A DNA stretch of 64,000 nt, from contig CP128835.1 of the NCBI GenBank assembly GCA_030388825.1, positions 3,528,001 to 3,592,000 on the forward strand, written 5' to 3'. The translations under genes were made by a program, and so were the position numbers. The stretch is from Rossellomorea sp. AcN35-11. Lineage in GTDB: Bacteria > Bacillota > Bacilli > Bacillales > Bacillaceae_B. The notes beneath the pieces are model-generated. The model did no database searches. It worked only from the letters and a program-made list of their open reading frames with translations, and was not told the origin of the DNA. Positions 1-8,536 of this stretch are shown one piece after another. Every line of letters starts with the position of its first letter. The first letter of the stretch is position 1.

Positions 1-240
1 GTCAGGTTGACCCAATGCGTCTATTACTTTATTCGAATCTTTTCCAATCCATGTTGATAAACCGGTCATAGGCCGTTCACCCGGGGTCTCAACCGGTTGA
101 TTTAATTGATTTTCGTTGTCTTCTTTTAGAGTTTGGGTCTCTGGACCTTTAAGAGGCTCATTTTCCTGTTTTTGATCCTGATAAATACTTATTAATAATA
201 TAACGACAAGCATGATCAAAATACGTAAAACTGTTCTCAG
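1..240 (-). CDS. ylbC: YlbC-like CAP-domain protein, N-terminal part (runs off the left edge)
   Basis: Only the first 80 codons are visible. The protein opens with a basic hydrophobic stretch (a signal or anchor helix over about residues 2-17). A Glu/Gln/Asn-rich linker follows, then a segment with W-I-G-K and A-L-G-Q-P that matches the start of the CAP-associated N-terminal domain seen in Bacillus YlbC. No ATG or GTG fits the ribosome site. A strong AGGAGG lies 8 bases before a CTG at 238-240, so I propose a CTG start; the ATG at 211-213 is the alternative and would lose half of the helix. It lies downstream of ylbB on the same strand, as in B. subtilis. Function is unknown. The family call is moderately sure and the start is uncertain. 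Confidence 0.6.
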   Translation of the reverse strand, partial: MRTVLRILIMLVVILLISIYQDQKQENEPLKGPETQTLKEDNENQLNQPVETPGERPMTGLSTWIGKDSNKVIDALGQPD

Positions 241-439
241 AAATCTCCCCTCCTCTCTACTGTCTCTATGAAGATATGCGATAAATACTAGAATTATTAT
301 AGCATGGTTATAGGTATAAAAATTGCGTCTACTTTCAAGGATAGCATATTTTTCTTCCATCTAAAACAAATGAATCTCTATAGGGAAAGGTTCCGGACAA
401 ATAAAAAAGAGATGATCATGTCCGATCATCTCCATACAA

Positions 440-877
440 TTAAAATGGTTTGTTTCTAAAGTTTGATTCAGATATATTTTCTAAGGCTATGTAGGCTTGT
501 TTCCCCAACGATTCTCTGATAGCAAAGTCACCCAATGAAATCATTCCGACCAATTTTCCCCTTTCCACCACAGGAAGCCTCCTTATCTGATTTTCAGCCA
601 TGATATGTGCGGCTTCGCCTGCCTCAGTCTCAGGTCCTACAGTGATTAAGTGTTTACTCATAATATCCTCTACCTTTGATGAAGCAGGGTGTTTTTCAGC
701 TATACACCTCAAAACGATATCCCGGTCTGTCATCATCCCTACAATCTTTTCACCATCCACAATGGGAATAGACCCTATATCGTGTTCTTTCATTCTAAGA
801 GCAACTTCATACACATTGTCCAACAACGAACAGGTTTCCACTTCTCTTGTCATCATCTCTCTGATTAATGTCATCAT
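440..877 (-). CDS. ylbB: Tandem CBS-domain protein YlbB
   Basis: This 145-residue soluble protein consists almost wholly of two CBS domains (about residues 8-64 and 72-128), which form a Bateman module that binds adenosyl nucleotides in known family members. Both repeats carry the typical I-G-S-I-P-I-V-D-G and D-R-D-I core, and the second has R-R-L-P-V-V. An AGGAGG ribosome site sits just before two consecutive ATGs; the second (start at 874) has the better spacing. It is followed on the same strand by ylbC, as in B. subtilis. No effector domain is attached, so it may act through a partner. The ligand and target are unknown. Confidence 0.85.
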   Translation of the reverse strand: MMTLIREMMTREVETCSLLDNVYEVALRMKEHDIGSIPIVDGEKIVGMMTDRDIVLRCIAEKHPASSKVEDIMSKHLITVGPETEAGEAAHIMAENQIRRLPVVERGKLVGMISLGDFAIRESLGKQAYIALENISESNFRNKPF

Positions 878-1127
878 GATCCTCCTCCATTCCTGTCAAA
901 TACTTACCTTTATTCTCCGCTTTCTTTCAAAGGATATGCACCCTTAATAAAATTTGACCTATTCATATGATTGAAGACATTGCAAGATAAAGGTTTTTCC
1001 ACTATTATTAAGAATGAGAAATACTGCATTTAGTATCATTCTACATAAAGGGATATGAATGCTTCTATCATACGAACAGCATCAGGACCGGGAGTCCTCA
1101 TGCCACACAATATAGGAGGGAATTATT

Positions 1128-1487
1128 ATGCGTTTTGAAGGAACAGAATTTGAAAGCTTAAAAGTGGATTTAAATCGATTAGACGAGATTATGGAATCTC
1201 ATGGGCTTGTTCGTGCAGGACAGTGGGATTACGAAAGAGTGACCTATGATCGAAAGTTCGAAATCAGAGAAGGGATCTTCTATTTACGAATTCAAGGTCT
1301 GGCTGTTGAAGGAGATATCGGCAAGCATGAAGCCGTTATTCAACTAATGACTCCGTTACTTGGTAAACACTACTATCCACACGGCGTGGAGTACGGTGAA
1401 GGTGAAGAGTTCCCTAAACACCTGGTTACTTCTTGCGAAAAGCTTCTGGCAGATGTGAAGAAAGAAGCGACCCATTTCGCATGGTAA
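1128..1487 (+). CDS. ylbA: YugN-like family protein (YlbA position)
   Basis: A 119-residue soluble, acidic protein with no membrane segment. It resembles the YugN-like family of Bacillus, and its place between ylbB and the cta cluster corresponds to ylbA. It is rich in charged residues and has a W-D-Y-E-R-V-T-Y-D motif near residue 33. AGGAGGG precedes the ATG with good spacing. It is transcribed divergently from ylbB and ends at a strong bidirectional terminator. No biochemical role is known for the family. Existence as a real gene is very likely; the symbol rests on position and overall resemblance. Confidence 0.75.
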   Translation: MRFEGTEFESLKVDLNRLDEIMESHGLVRAGQWDYERVTYDRKFEIREGIFYLRIQGLAVEGDIGKHEAVIQLMTPLLGKHYYPHGVEYGEGEEFPKHLVTSCEKLLADVKKEATHFAW

Positions 1488-1499
1488 ATATCTGATAGT

Positions 1500-1531
1500 A
1501 AAAAGACTGTCTTTCACAAGACAGTCTTTTT
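1500..1531. terminator. Bidirectional intrinsic terminator
   Basis: AAAAAGACTGTCTT and its exact complement flank a 4-base loop, leaving an A-run on one side and a T-run on the other. It ends the YugN-like gene. Confidence 0.9.
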
Positions 1532-1676
1532 ACATCCTCCCGAAAGACGGCACCCAGACTAAGGGAGCATCTATTTACAGGTAAATTTCAATTTATTCCT
1601 ACTGTTCATTCTTCTCATTCTCTCATATAATAATAGTAAAGAAAGTATTAGGTTTTTGTTAGAGAGGGGTACACAA

Positions 1677-2735
1677 TTGTCCAAGTTTTTCACGAAAAAA
1701 GTGTTAATGATCTCGTTGATCATTTTAATGCTAGCAATAATAACTTTTTTTATTTTACCTGTTTCAGTACCCTTAATTACTGCAATTATCACAGCTCTAT
1801 TACTGGAGCCCGCCGTTGGCTTCATTCAAAAGCGTTTCTCGGCAAAACGCCGGATTGCAGTACTTTCTGTGTTCATACTGTTCTTGCTTCTTATTAGTAT
1901 TTCCTCCTTCTTTATCACGACGAAGGTCGTTGGCGAAGGAATTCAGCTGATAGAAGATGCACCTAAATATGTAAACCAATTAAGCGATATTTGGCTGGAT
2001 TATGAGGATAGACTTTTGAATGCCACCGAGGACCTGCCTGATGAGTTAGTGAGGAGTTTCAGTGAAGACGTGCAGAACTTCCTGAATAATGGAAAGACGA
2101 AAATCCTTGACTCTCTCAATATTGAAAAGATTAGCGTATTTTTATCTTATATTCCCAATTACTTAGTCAGCTTTCTCGTTTATTTAATTGCTCTCTTTCT
2201 TTTCATGCTGGATCTTCCACGCATGAAGAAGTCTATCTACGGACATTTTACCGAGAGGACGGCAGAAAAAGTAACGTTCATGACTTCCCGACTCACCTAT
2301 GTTATTTTTGGATTTTTCAAAGCACAGTTCCTCGTGAGTATTATCATCTTTATCGTTTCACTCATCGGACTTTTGTTTATTGCTCCAGAAGTTGCAATCG
2401 TTATGTCGATTATCATATGGGTGATTGATTTCATACCTTTGATAGGCTCAATCGTTGTTTTAGGACCATGGGCGATATTCCATCTGCTGACAGGCAATAT
2501 AGCCCTAGGGACTCAATTGGCAGTGTTGGCGGCCATACTCCTCATTATTAGAAGAACCGTAGAACCTAAAGTGATGGGGACACACATTGGGTTATCTCCA
2601 CTTTCTACATTGATTGCCATGTATCTTGGCCTTAAACTTTTTGGAGTATTAGGCTTTATCATCGGACCAATCATCTTGATCGTGTTTAACTCGGCTAAAG
2701 AGGCAGGAATCATAAAGACAAACTTCAAGCTATGA
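1677..2735 (+). CDS. AI-2E family transporter (PerM-type membrane protein)
   Basis: A polytopic membrane protein of 352 residues with the AI-2E transporter (YubA/YtvI/YdbI) layout. Two helices come first (about residues 8-50), then a helix near 60-80, a long soluble segment (85-150), and a cluster of helices from about 155 to the C-terminus. The late G-L-S-P-L-S and G-F-I-I-G-P-I glycine/proline motifs are typical. Substrates in the family vary (sodium/proton exchange, signal export) and cannot be inferred here. The start is a TTG at 1677, because GAGAGGGG lies 8 bases before it; an in-frame TTG at 1656 lies upstream of that site. It ends at a strong bidirectional terminator shared with the next gene. 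Confidence 0.85.
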   Translation: MSKFFTKKVLMISLIILMLAIITFFILPVSVPLITAIITALLLEPAVGFIQKRFSAKRRIAVLSVFILFLLLISISSFFITTKVVGEGIQLIEDAPKYVNQLSDIWLDYEDRLLNATEDLPDELVRSFSEDVQNFLNNGKTKILDSLNIEKISVFLSYIPNYLVSFLVYLIALFLFMLDLPRMKKSIYGHFTERTAEKVTFMTSRLTYVIFGFFKAQFLVSIIIFIVSLIGLLFIAPEVAIVMSIIIWVIDFIPLIGSIVVLGPWAIFHLLTGNIALGTQLAVLAAILLIIRRTVEPKVMGTHIGLSPLSTLIAMYLGLKLFGVLGFIIGPIILIVFNSAKEAGIIKTNFKL

Positions 2736-2738
2736 ATG

Positions 2739-2776
2739 AAATAGACCCGATCCCAGCAAACGGATCGGGTCTATTT
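2739..2776. terminator. Bidirectional intrinsic terminator
   Basis: A perfect 15-bp stem (AAATAGACCCGATCC and its complement) with an 8-base loop, between two convergent genes. Confidence 0.92.
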
Positions 2777-2791
2777 GGTCTTTCAGTTCCT

Positions 2792-3934
2792 TTAAAAAAA
2801 ATCATAAAAGAATGGGTGGTTGCCTTTGGATAAATCCATAAGCTTATCCAAAACACCTTCTCCTCCCTTTATTCTCCCCATTTGCACTAGTTCATCTGGG
2901 GTAAGGACACCAAAAATGAATGCAGTAAAAGCAGTGATGTCCATAGAGATATGACTTTCTTCTCCTCCCATCACCACTTCACCTTCCTTAATAGTGAATG
3001 TGTTGTTGTTCCAGGGTACGGTCGAATCTGTGATCGACAATGTTATCTCATGAGTAAAGTCAATTTCTCTTACGTACCTCTTTAGAAAATTTTCAACATC
3101 AACGATTCTTGCCATAAAGTAAGGAGCCTTCTCCATTTTCACATTAGGATCCTTCAACATAAATGGTAGCACCTCATAAGGACTTAAGATGAGTTCGGCT
3201 TCTTTTACCATGGAATCATGCTGACAAATATAATTCCACAATCCAATCCTAGCTTCAGCAGTGATTGGGACAAATTCTTCAACCTTTATCTTTTCTTTTT
3301 TCACTTCATATGTAATATACCCAGATGCTTCTCCTAGTCCGTTATAATAGACGGCTATCCAAAGATCCCCGATGCTCCTGTCCCTCCACCATTCGTTAGA
3401 GCGGACGAGCATTCCATTATGCTGTTTGGAATAGCGATGATAGAGGGATTCTAATTCTTTAGGATACGAGTCTTTTGTATATCTTCTAACTTGTCCAAGT
3501 TGAGGCTGTAATGGAATAAGATCCTTTGTATCAAGGTATAGCTTGTGGAAGGAAGCGAATACTTCCCACCCGAAACGGCGATAAAAATCAATATAAAATG
3601 GGTGAAGCATGGATAATACCTGCCCTGCCTCCTTCATTTTTTCAAGAGAGTGAATCATTAATTGGCGCACATACCCTCTTCTGCGAAATTCCGGATAGGT
3701 CGCAACCCCGGCAATTCCACCCATGGGGTAAACATGCTTCCCCATCTGTACTTCTAAGGGAATCAGGTGAAGCTTCGCTGCTAATTGTTCATTTTCATAA
3801 ATTCCATACACTTCATGGTCTTTCAATTGATGAAAACGTCTCTCCCTGTCTTCAAGGGGAACAACATATTGAAACGCATATTCCGATAATTGTAACGACT
3901 CTTCATACTGTTTGTGGTTTAACTTTCTTATCAT
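2792..3934 (-). CDS. Eis-type GNAT N-acetyltransferase
   Basis: A 380-residue protein with the three-part Eis architecture. An N-terminal GNAT domain carries the acetyl-CoA loop V-A-T-Y-P-E-F-R-R-R-G-Y (about residues 75-86). A second GNAT-like fold covers about 150-275. A C-terminal sterol-carrier-like domain ends in a short aromatic tail (F-F-Y-D-F-F), where the terminal carboxylate acts in catalysis in studied Eis enzymes. Family members acetylate amines, including aminoglycosides and polyamines; the substrate here is unknown. AAGGAGG lies 7 bases before the ATG at 3934. It converges with the AI-2E gene and stands alone. There is no sign of horizontal transfer. Confidence 0.85.
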   Translation of the reverse strand: MIRKLNHKQYEESLQLSEYAFQYVVPLEDRERRFHQLKDHEVYGIYENEQLAAKLHLIPLEVQMGKHVYPMGGIAGVATYPEFRRRGYVRQLMIHSLEKMKEAGQVLSMLHPFYIDFYRRFGWEVFASFHKLYLDTKDLIPLQPQLGQVRRYTKDSYPKELESLYHRYSKQHNGMLVRSNEWWRDRSIGDLWIAVYYNGLGEASGYITYEVKKEKIKVEEFVPITAEARIGLWNYICQHDSMVKEAELILSPYEVLPFMLKDPNVKMEKAPYFMARIVDVENFLKRYVREIDFTHEITLSITDSTVPWNNNTFTIKEGEVVMGGEESHISMDITAFTAFIFGVLTPDELVQMGRIKGGEGVLDKLMDLSKGNHPFFYDFF

Positions 3935-4009
3935 GGGCAATCCTCCTTTATCCTCTTTGCTACATTCGACGGAAAGGCTTCATACCCTTTTACGTTTAGA
4001 CAAAAATAA

Positions 4010-4040
4010 AACCCATTATGCTAAGAATGCATAATAGGTT
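4010..4040 (-). terminator. Intrinsic terminator after the DUF420 gene
   Basis: Read on the minus strand, AACCTATTATGC pairs with GCATAATGGGTT (one wobble) around a 7-base loop and is followed by a T-rich run. Confidence 0.8.
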
Positions 4041-4046
4041 ATAAAT

Positions 4047-4508
4047 TTAGTAGCCTAATATTGCCCTGAAGACAGATGTAGTTTCTCCACCGTGATAAAA
4101 TACGTATAAAAGCAGGTACACTGCAACACCCGTAATCGCAGTGAAGAACCAGATGAGGCTTGTAATCGGACCAAGTTTCCTGTGTTTTGCCAACCGGTCC
4201 TTGTACCCTGTCCATAAGCTCATTAGACCAAAGACTGCACCGGTTGTAGCCAATGCAATATGGAATACAAGGAATATTGTATAGTAAATCTTGATATTGT
4301 CCGGACCTCCAAAGGAAGTGTTTCCAACAAATATCGTTCTACTCATATAAATAATGAAGAAAATTAGAGCAAAGATCCCTGCAAGTGTCATCGTTTTCTG
4401 ATGCTGCTCAATCTTTCTCTGTTTAATCTGCCACCAGCCAATCGCTACCGTGACGGCACTTAACACGATAAAGGTGGTACTAATGGTAGGTAAAATAGGT
4501 AAAGCCAT
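4047..4508 (-). CDS. DUF420 membrane protein, CtaM/YozB-like oxidase maturation factor
   Basis: A 153-residue integral membrane protein with four predicted helices (about 10-27, 37-57, 75-97, 117-140) and conserved histidines between them. These are traits of the DUF420 family, which includes Staphylococcus aureus CtaM, needed for activity of a heme A-type quinol oxidase. It lies directly after ctaG on the same strand, so a role in heme-copper oxidase assembly is a fair inference. GAGAGGG lies 6 bases before the ATG at 4508; an upstream in-frame ATG would add 14 residues across that site and is rejected. The terminator at 4010-4040 follows it. Confidence 0.8.
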   Translation of the reverse strand: MALPILPTISTTFIVLSAVTVAIGWWQIKQRKIEQHQKTMTLAGIFALIFFIIYMSRTIFVGNTSFGGPDNIKIYYTIFLVFHIALATTGAVFGLMSLWTGYKDRLAKHRKLGPITSLIWFFTAITGVAVYLLLYVFYHGGETTSVFRAILGY

Positions 4509-4580
4509 CTGTGACCCTCTCTTTTCTATGGATATTATACTATGTAACAAGAGGAATGACCTAAATCATTCCATGACTCA

Positions 4581-5486
4581 TCACTGTTCTGTCAATTTAG
4601 GATCAATTGGATCATAAGAGAGCTTTTCTTGTTTCTCCTGATCTTTTCGATACCATTGGAAAAATAAATTGAACAGCATCACTCCGAATACAATCTCTTG
4701 GATAATCTTCATGATTACCCCACCAAGCTGCTGATCATTTTGTGTGGACATGTCAGTAAATAACTCAGGTCCTGTCAGTGTCAACCCTTCAAGAGTGTTA
4801 ACAGGTACACATAATGCTAACGCTTTAAGAAATTCTTCAGGATCGTAATAAGGTGCATATAAAGGATTCTCTGCAAAGATAATCAACCCGCACGCCGGGG
4901 TTAACAAGACAGCACTTCCCAGTATATACCCAATCCGCTTTAGTCCGATTAAATCAATATCATCCTCAACGGGGTTAAGTAAAGGCCACCACATAAATAA
5001 GGATAATAAAAATAAAATAACCGTCGCTAAACCGTGAAGTGTAGCATCCGTTCTGACATTATCGAATACTAAAGGGATATGATAGATCGAAAAGATAATA
5101 TTGAAAGATAATAAAGCAATAAGTGGTCTCGTCATGAACTTAAAAATCGGCTTGACTACAGGCAGATCAAGCAGTGCTTTCCATACCCAGTCAGGAATTC
5201 CCAGCACAAGGAGAGGAGTTACGACTAAATATAATAACGCCATTTGAGACATATGTGCTGAAAATAATATGGTACTCATTATTTCAACTGGTGATCCTTT
5301 TATTGCATAAAGCAGGACCATGGCAAGGATAAAATAGATAGCCTCTTTGCCGCTCAGTTTTCTACTTTCTTTAAAGCTGTCTCTCCATTTGACAGTGATC
5401 AAAAAATAAAGGACTGTAATAAAGATCAAAGCCAGGATAAAAAATGGACTCCATAAAGCCATAAAACCAAAGATACCTAAAGGCAT
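4581..5486 (-). CDS. ctaG: Cytochrome c oxidase assembly factor CtaG (caa3-type)
   Basis: A 301-residue membrane protein with about seven helices and the CtaG_caa3 family pattern: a Y-H-I-P-L-V-F region, a F-M-W-W-P-L-L-N-P segment near residue 165 and L-T-P-A-C-G-L near 195. The family is required for assembly of caa3 oxidase, apparently at copper insertion, and acts in the cytoplasmic membrane. It ends the ctaCDEFG series but is separated from ctaF by a terminator and a short repeat-like stretch, so it may be expressed partly from its own signal. The C-terminus is charged and cytoplasmic. Length matches B. subtilis CtaG. Confidence 0.92.
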   Translation of the reverse strand: MPLGIFGFMALWSPFFILALIFITVLYFLITVKWRDSFKESRKLSGKEAIYFILAMVLLYAIKGSPVEIMSTILFSAHMSQMALLYLVVTPLLVLGIPDWVWKALLDLPVVKPIFKFMTRPLIALLSFNIIFSIYHIPLVFDNVRTDATLHGLATVILFLLSLFMWWPLLNPVEDDIDLIGLKRIGYILGSAVLLTPACGLIIFAENPLYAPYYDPEEFLKALALCVPVNTLEGLTLTGPELFTDMSTQNDQQLGGVIMKIIQEIVFGVMLFNLFFQWYRKDQEKQEKLSYDPIDPKLTEQ

Positions 5487-5579
5487 TTGCTCACCTCATT
5501 TCACATTTAACACCTATATCCATTATACTGACAACCCACCCCCCACTTCAATGTAAGGTAATGACAAGTTCTTGACAAT

Positions 5580-5630
5580 TCGAAAAGCGGAAGCGGCTTG
5601 GTCAGACCCGACCTTCAAGATATCCCAGTA
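5580..5630. repeat. Possible fragment of a dispersed Bacillaceae intergenic repeat
   Basis: GAAAAGCGGAAGCGGCTTGG followed by TCAGACCCGAC resembles a short dispersed repeat that I recall from intergenic regions of many Bacillaceae genomes. Only one copy, apparently incomplete, is present in this window, so it cannot be shown to be a repeat from the window alone. It sits between the ctaF terminator and ctaG. Confidence 0.35.
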
Positions 5631-5640
5631 CAACAAAAAA

Positions 5641-5664
5641 GCCAGCCAACCGGCTGACTTTTTT
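5641..5664 (-). terminator. Intrinsic terminator after ctaF
   Basis: On the minus strand GTCAGCC pairs with GGCTGGC (one U-G wobble) around GGTT, followed by TTTTTTG. The pairing is better on this strand than on the other, fitting ctaF direction. It begins right after the corrected ctaF stop at 5667-5669. Confidence 0.8.
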
Positions 5665-5666
5665 CT

Positions 5667-6000
5667 TTAAATCCAAACAATCGTTACAAATGCTAATACT
5701 GTGATAAATGCAACAAGTGCACCAGAGTACAAAAAATAATGCAGGTGCTTCATGACCTTTATGACTCATGTGCATGAAGTAGTAAAGTTGAAAAATCAGC
5801 TGAACGACTGCAAGTAACAGAATGAACGGTACGACAAAATACTTATCAAAATCTCCCGCTACTGCAATAAACGCCACCAATGTTAAGAAAATCATCAACA
5901 TGAAAGATGTAACCTGCATTCTCATGTCTTCTGCATTTTTCTTACGACGATATTCGTAATCTACACTTGGGTTACCTGAATTTGATTGTTGATTCGCCAT
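5667..6000 (-). CDS. ctaF: Cytochrome c oxidase subunit IV (caa3), frameshifted as written
   Basis: This is the small subunit of the caa3 oxidase. Residues 1-83 read as a normal CtaF: a charged N-terminus, two helices, and the F-M-H-M-S-H-K-G-H-E loop. The frame then changes at a run of six A at 5731-5736 (T on the coding strand), and the open frame runs on to 5602 through the terminator as a cysteine-rich nonsense tail. Dropping one base restores a third helix and a stop at 5667-5669, giving 110 residues, the usual family length. It lies 4 bases after ctaE in the ctaCDEF series. A base-call error is the likeliest cause. Confidence 0.85.
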
Positions 6001-6004
6001 CAGT

Positions 6005-6634
6005 TTATCCCACCATTCCCATTAAGTATACTACTGTAAAGATAAATACCCATACAACGTCGATAAAGTGCCAATATAGAGAAGCTAAATAGAACTTTGG
6101 AGCGTTATAAAGGTTTAATCCACGTTTAGCATTACGAAGCATCAAACTAACGATCCATAGAAGACCGAAAGCTACGTGTGCACCATGGAATCCGACAAGT
6201 GTGTAAAAAGCAGAACCAAATGCACTACTAGTAAAAGTATGCCCGTATTCATGAACATAATGATTAAACTCATAGATCTCTAATCCAAGGAACGCTGCTC
6301 CTAGAAGAACTGTGACTAATAACCACGCCTGCATCCGCTGGAAATTATAGTTCTTCATATGATACATAGCATAAACACTCGTAAGAGAACTTGTTAATAA
6401 CAGCATTGTAGCAATAAATGCCAGTGGTAAATCAAATATGTCAGCTGCAAGTGCATGACTGTCACTAGGAACTTTGTCTTTAAGCGCCAGGTAAGTCGCA
6501 AAAAGAGATCCGAAAAGAACCGTTTCTCCACCAAGGAAAAACCAGAAGCCCATAAACTTATTTTTCCCCTCAAGGGTTGCTTTTTCAGGGGAGGCTGGCC
6601 ACGTCTTTGGCGTGAATTTTTCTTCAGCGTGCAT
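6005..6634 (-). CDS. ctaE: Cytochrome c oxidase subunit III (caa3)
   Basis: A 209-residue subunit III of heme-copper oxidases with five predicted helices and the family motifs F-W-F-F-L-G-G-E (about 29-36), G-F-H-G-A-H-V (about 148-154) and Y-W-H-F-I-D-V-V-W (about 187-195). It does not bind metals but stabilises the core and its oxygen access path. It lies between ctaD (6 bases away) and ctaF (4 bases away), so it is translated from one polycistronic message. It has five helices rather than seven because the first two are fused to CtaD in Bacillus. Confidence 0.95.
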   Translation of the reverse strand: MHAEEKFTPKTWPASPEKATLEGKNKFMGFWFFLGGETVLFGSLFATYLALKDKVPSDSHALAADIFDLPLAFIATMLLLTSSLTSVYAMYHMKNYNFQRMQAWLLVTVLLGAAFLGLEIYEFNHYVHEYGHTFTSSAFGSAFYTLVGFHGAHVAFGLLWIVSLMLRNAKRGLNLYNAPKFYLASLYWHFIDVVWVFIFTVVYLMGMVG

Positions 6635-6640
6635 TATGCC

Positions 6641-8507
6641 TTACCCCCCTTTATCATCATCCATTAAATCTTCTTTGTGAACATGATATCCGTGATCATC
6701 AATCACTGAACGGAAGAACATTGCGCCTAATGTGATCAGCATACCAATTACAAGAACAGGGATCGCCCATGCTTTATCTCCATCCGGATGATACATCGCA
6801 CCAAATGCTGCAATGAATAATCCAAGAGAAATGATTACCGGTATGATAGAGTTATTCGGCATATGGATGTCTCCAATTGGTTCTGCCGGAGTTAAGTCTT
6901 TTTTTACCTTCCATTTTCTCTAACCAGTAAGCGTCTAATCCCCGGATAAGAGGTGTTTGCTTAAAGTTATAGAATGGAGGTGGTGATGGAATCGCCCATT
7001 CGATGGTACGGCCATCTCCCCATGGGTCATTAGAAACCTTAACACCTTTGACTTGGGTCATGATGACGTTAACAAGAAGAACAATAACCGCTACTCCCAT
7101 GAAGCCTGCTCCAATGGAAGAAATTAAGTTTCCTGTTTCTAATCCTTGACCAGGCAAGAACTTCCATATACGACGTGGCATACCCATCAAACCAAGGAAA
7201 TGCTGGATAAAGAATGTTAAGTGGAAGCCGATAAAGAATAACCAGAAAGCGATTTTCCCTAAGAATTCATTTAACATTGTACCGAACATTTTTGGCCAGT
7301 AATAGTGAGTCCCTGCCAATAAGGCAAATACTACTCCACCTACGATAACGTAGTGGAAATGGGCAACAACGAAATAAGTATCATGGAACTGATAGTCTGC
7401 TGTTGCCGCTGCGTTCATGATCCCAGTCACCCCTCCAGCTACGAAAGTAGGGATGAACGCTACTGCGTAAAGCATAGGAGTCGTGAAGCTGATGCTTCCC
7501 CCCCACATGGTAAGGAGCCAGTTGAATATCTTGATACCTGTTGGAACAGCAATGGCCATTGTGGCTACAGCGAAAATAGCATTTGCAATTGGGCCAAGGC
7601 CAACTGTGAACATATGGTGAGCCCAAACCATGAAACCTAAGAAACCGATAAGAACGGTTGCAAATACCATGGATGAGTAACCAAATAAACGTTTTCTTGA
7701 GAAGTGTGGGATGATCTCAGAGAAAATCCCGAAAGCAGGTAACACAAGGATGTATACCTCTGGGTGACCGAAGATCCAGAAGAAGTGCTCCCAAATAATC
7801 GTGTTACCGCCATTTGCTACATCAAAGAAATTTGATCCGAACATACGATCAAATAACATTAAGAATAATCCTACTGTCAAGGCAGGAAATGCGAATAAAA
7901 TAAGTGCAGAAGTAACAAATACTGTCCAGGTGAATAGAGGCATACGCATGTATGTCATGCCTGGAGCACGCATATTAATGATGGTTACAAGGAAGTTGAT
8001 ACCACCTATTAATGTACCTGCACCCGAAATCTGTAAACCTAGTACATAGAAATCAATTCCATGTCCTTTGGATGCCATTGAGAGTGAAGCGTATGAAGTC
8101 CACCCGGCATCCGGTGCTCCTCCTAAGAACCATGAAAGGTTTAAGAAGACTCCACCTGCGAAGAATAACCAAAATCCCAATGAATTCAGGAAAGGAAATG
8201 CAACGTCACGAGCACCGATTTGTAAAGGTACAACCGCATTCATAAATGCAAATATCAACGGCATGGCCGCTAAGAAAATCATCGTTGTACCGTGCATTGT
8301 TAATACTTCGTTGTATAAGCCTGCACTAACAAAGTCATTGTTAGGAACAGCCAGCTGTATACGAATGATAAGAGCTTCCAATCCACCGACTAAGAAGAAG
8401 AATCCTCCAGCCATAAGGTAAAGGATGGCGATCTTTTTGTGGTCTACTGTCGTTAAATAGTCCCAAACAGTCGCGCCGAAGCCTTTTTTCTGTGCATAGC
8501 TACTCAC
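6641..8507 (-). CDS. ctaD: Cytochrome c oxidase subunit I (caa3), frameshifted near the C-terminus
   Basis: The catalytic subunit holds heme a and the heme a3-CuB site. The main frame (8507 to 6852, 551 residues) has the copper/heme segment F-W-I-F-G-H-P-E-V-Y and the heme-ligand segment A-H-F-H-Y-V-I-V-G-G. It ends early after a run of seven T at 6899-6905. Removing one base joins it, across P-I-G-D-I-H-M-P-N-N-S, to a 73-residue two-helix segment (6862-6641) that is the C-terminus of Bacillus CtaD and resembles the start of subunit III. The corrected product is 621 residues, the family length. The start is GTG with GGGAGG 7 bases upstream. Confidence 0.9.
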
Positions 8508-8536
8508 GATTAAACCTCCCTTTAACTAATCCCCAA

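Noticed and set aside
600..947. Plus-strand frame of 115 residues opposite ylbB
   Set aside because: Shadow of the CBS-domain gene.
6641..6862. Separate small oxidase subunit gene between ctaD and ctaE
   Set aside because: Explained as the CtaD C-terminus displaced by one extra base.
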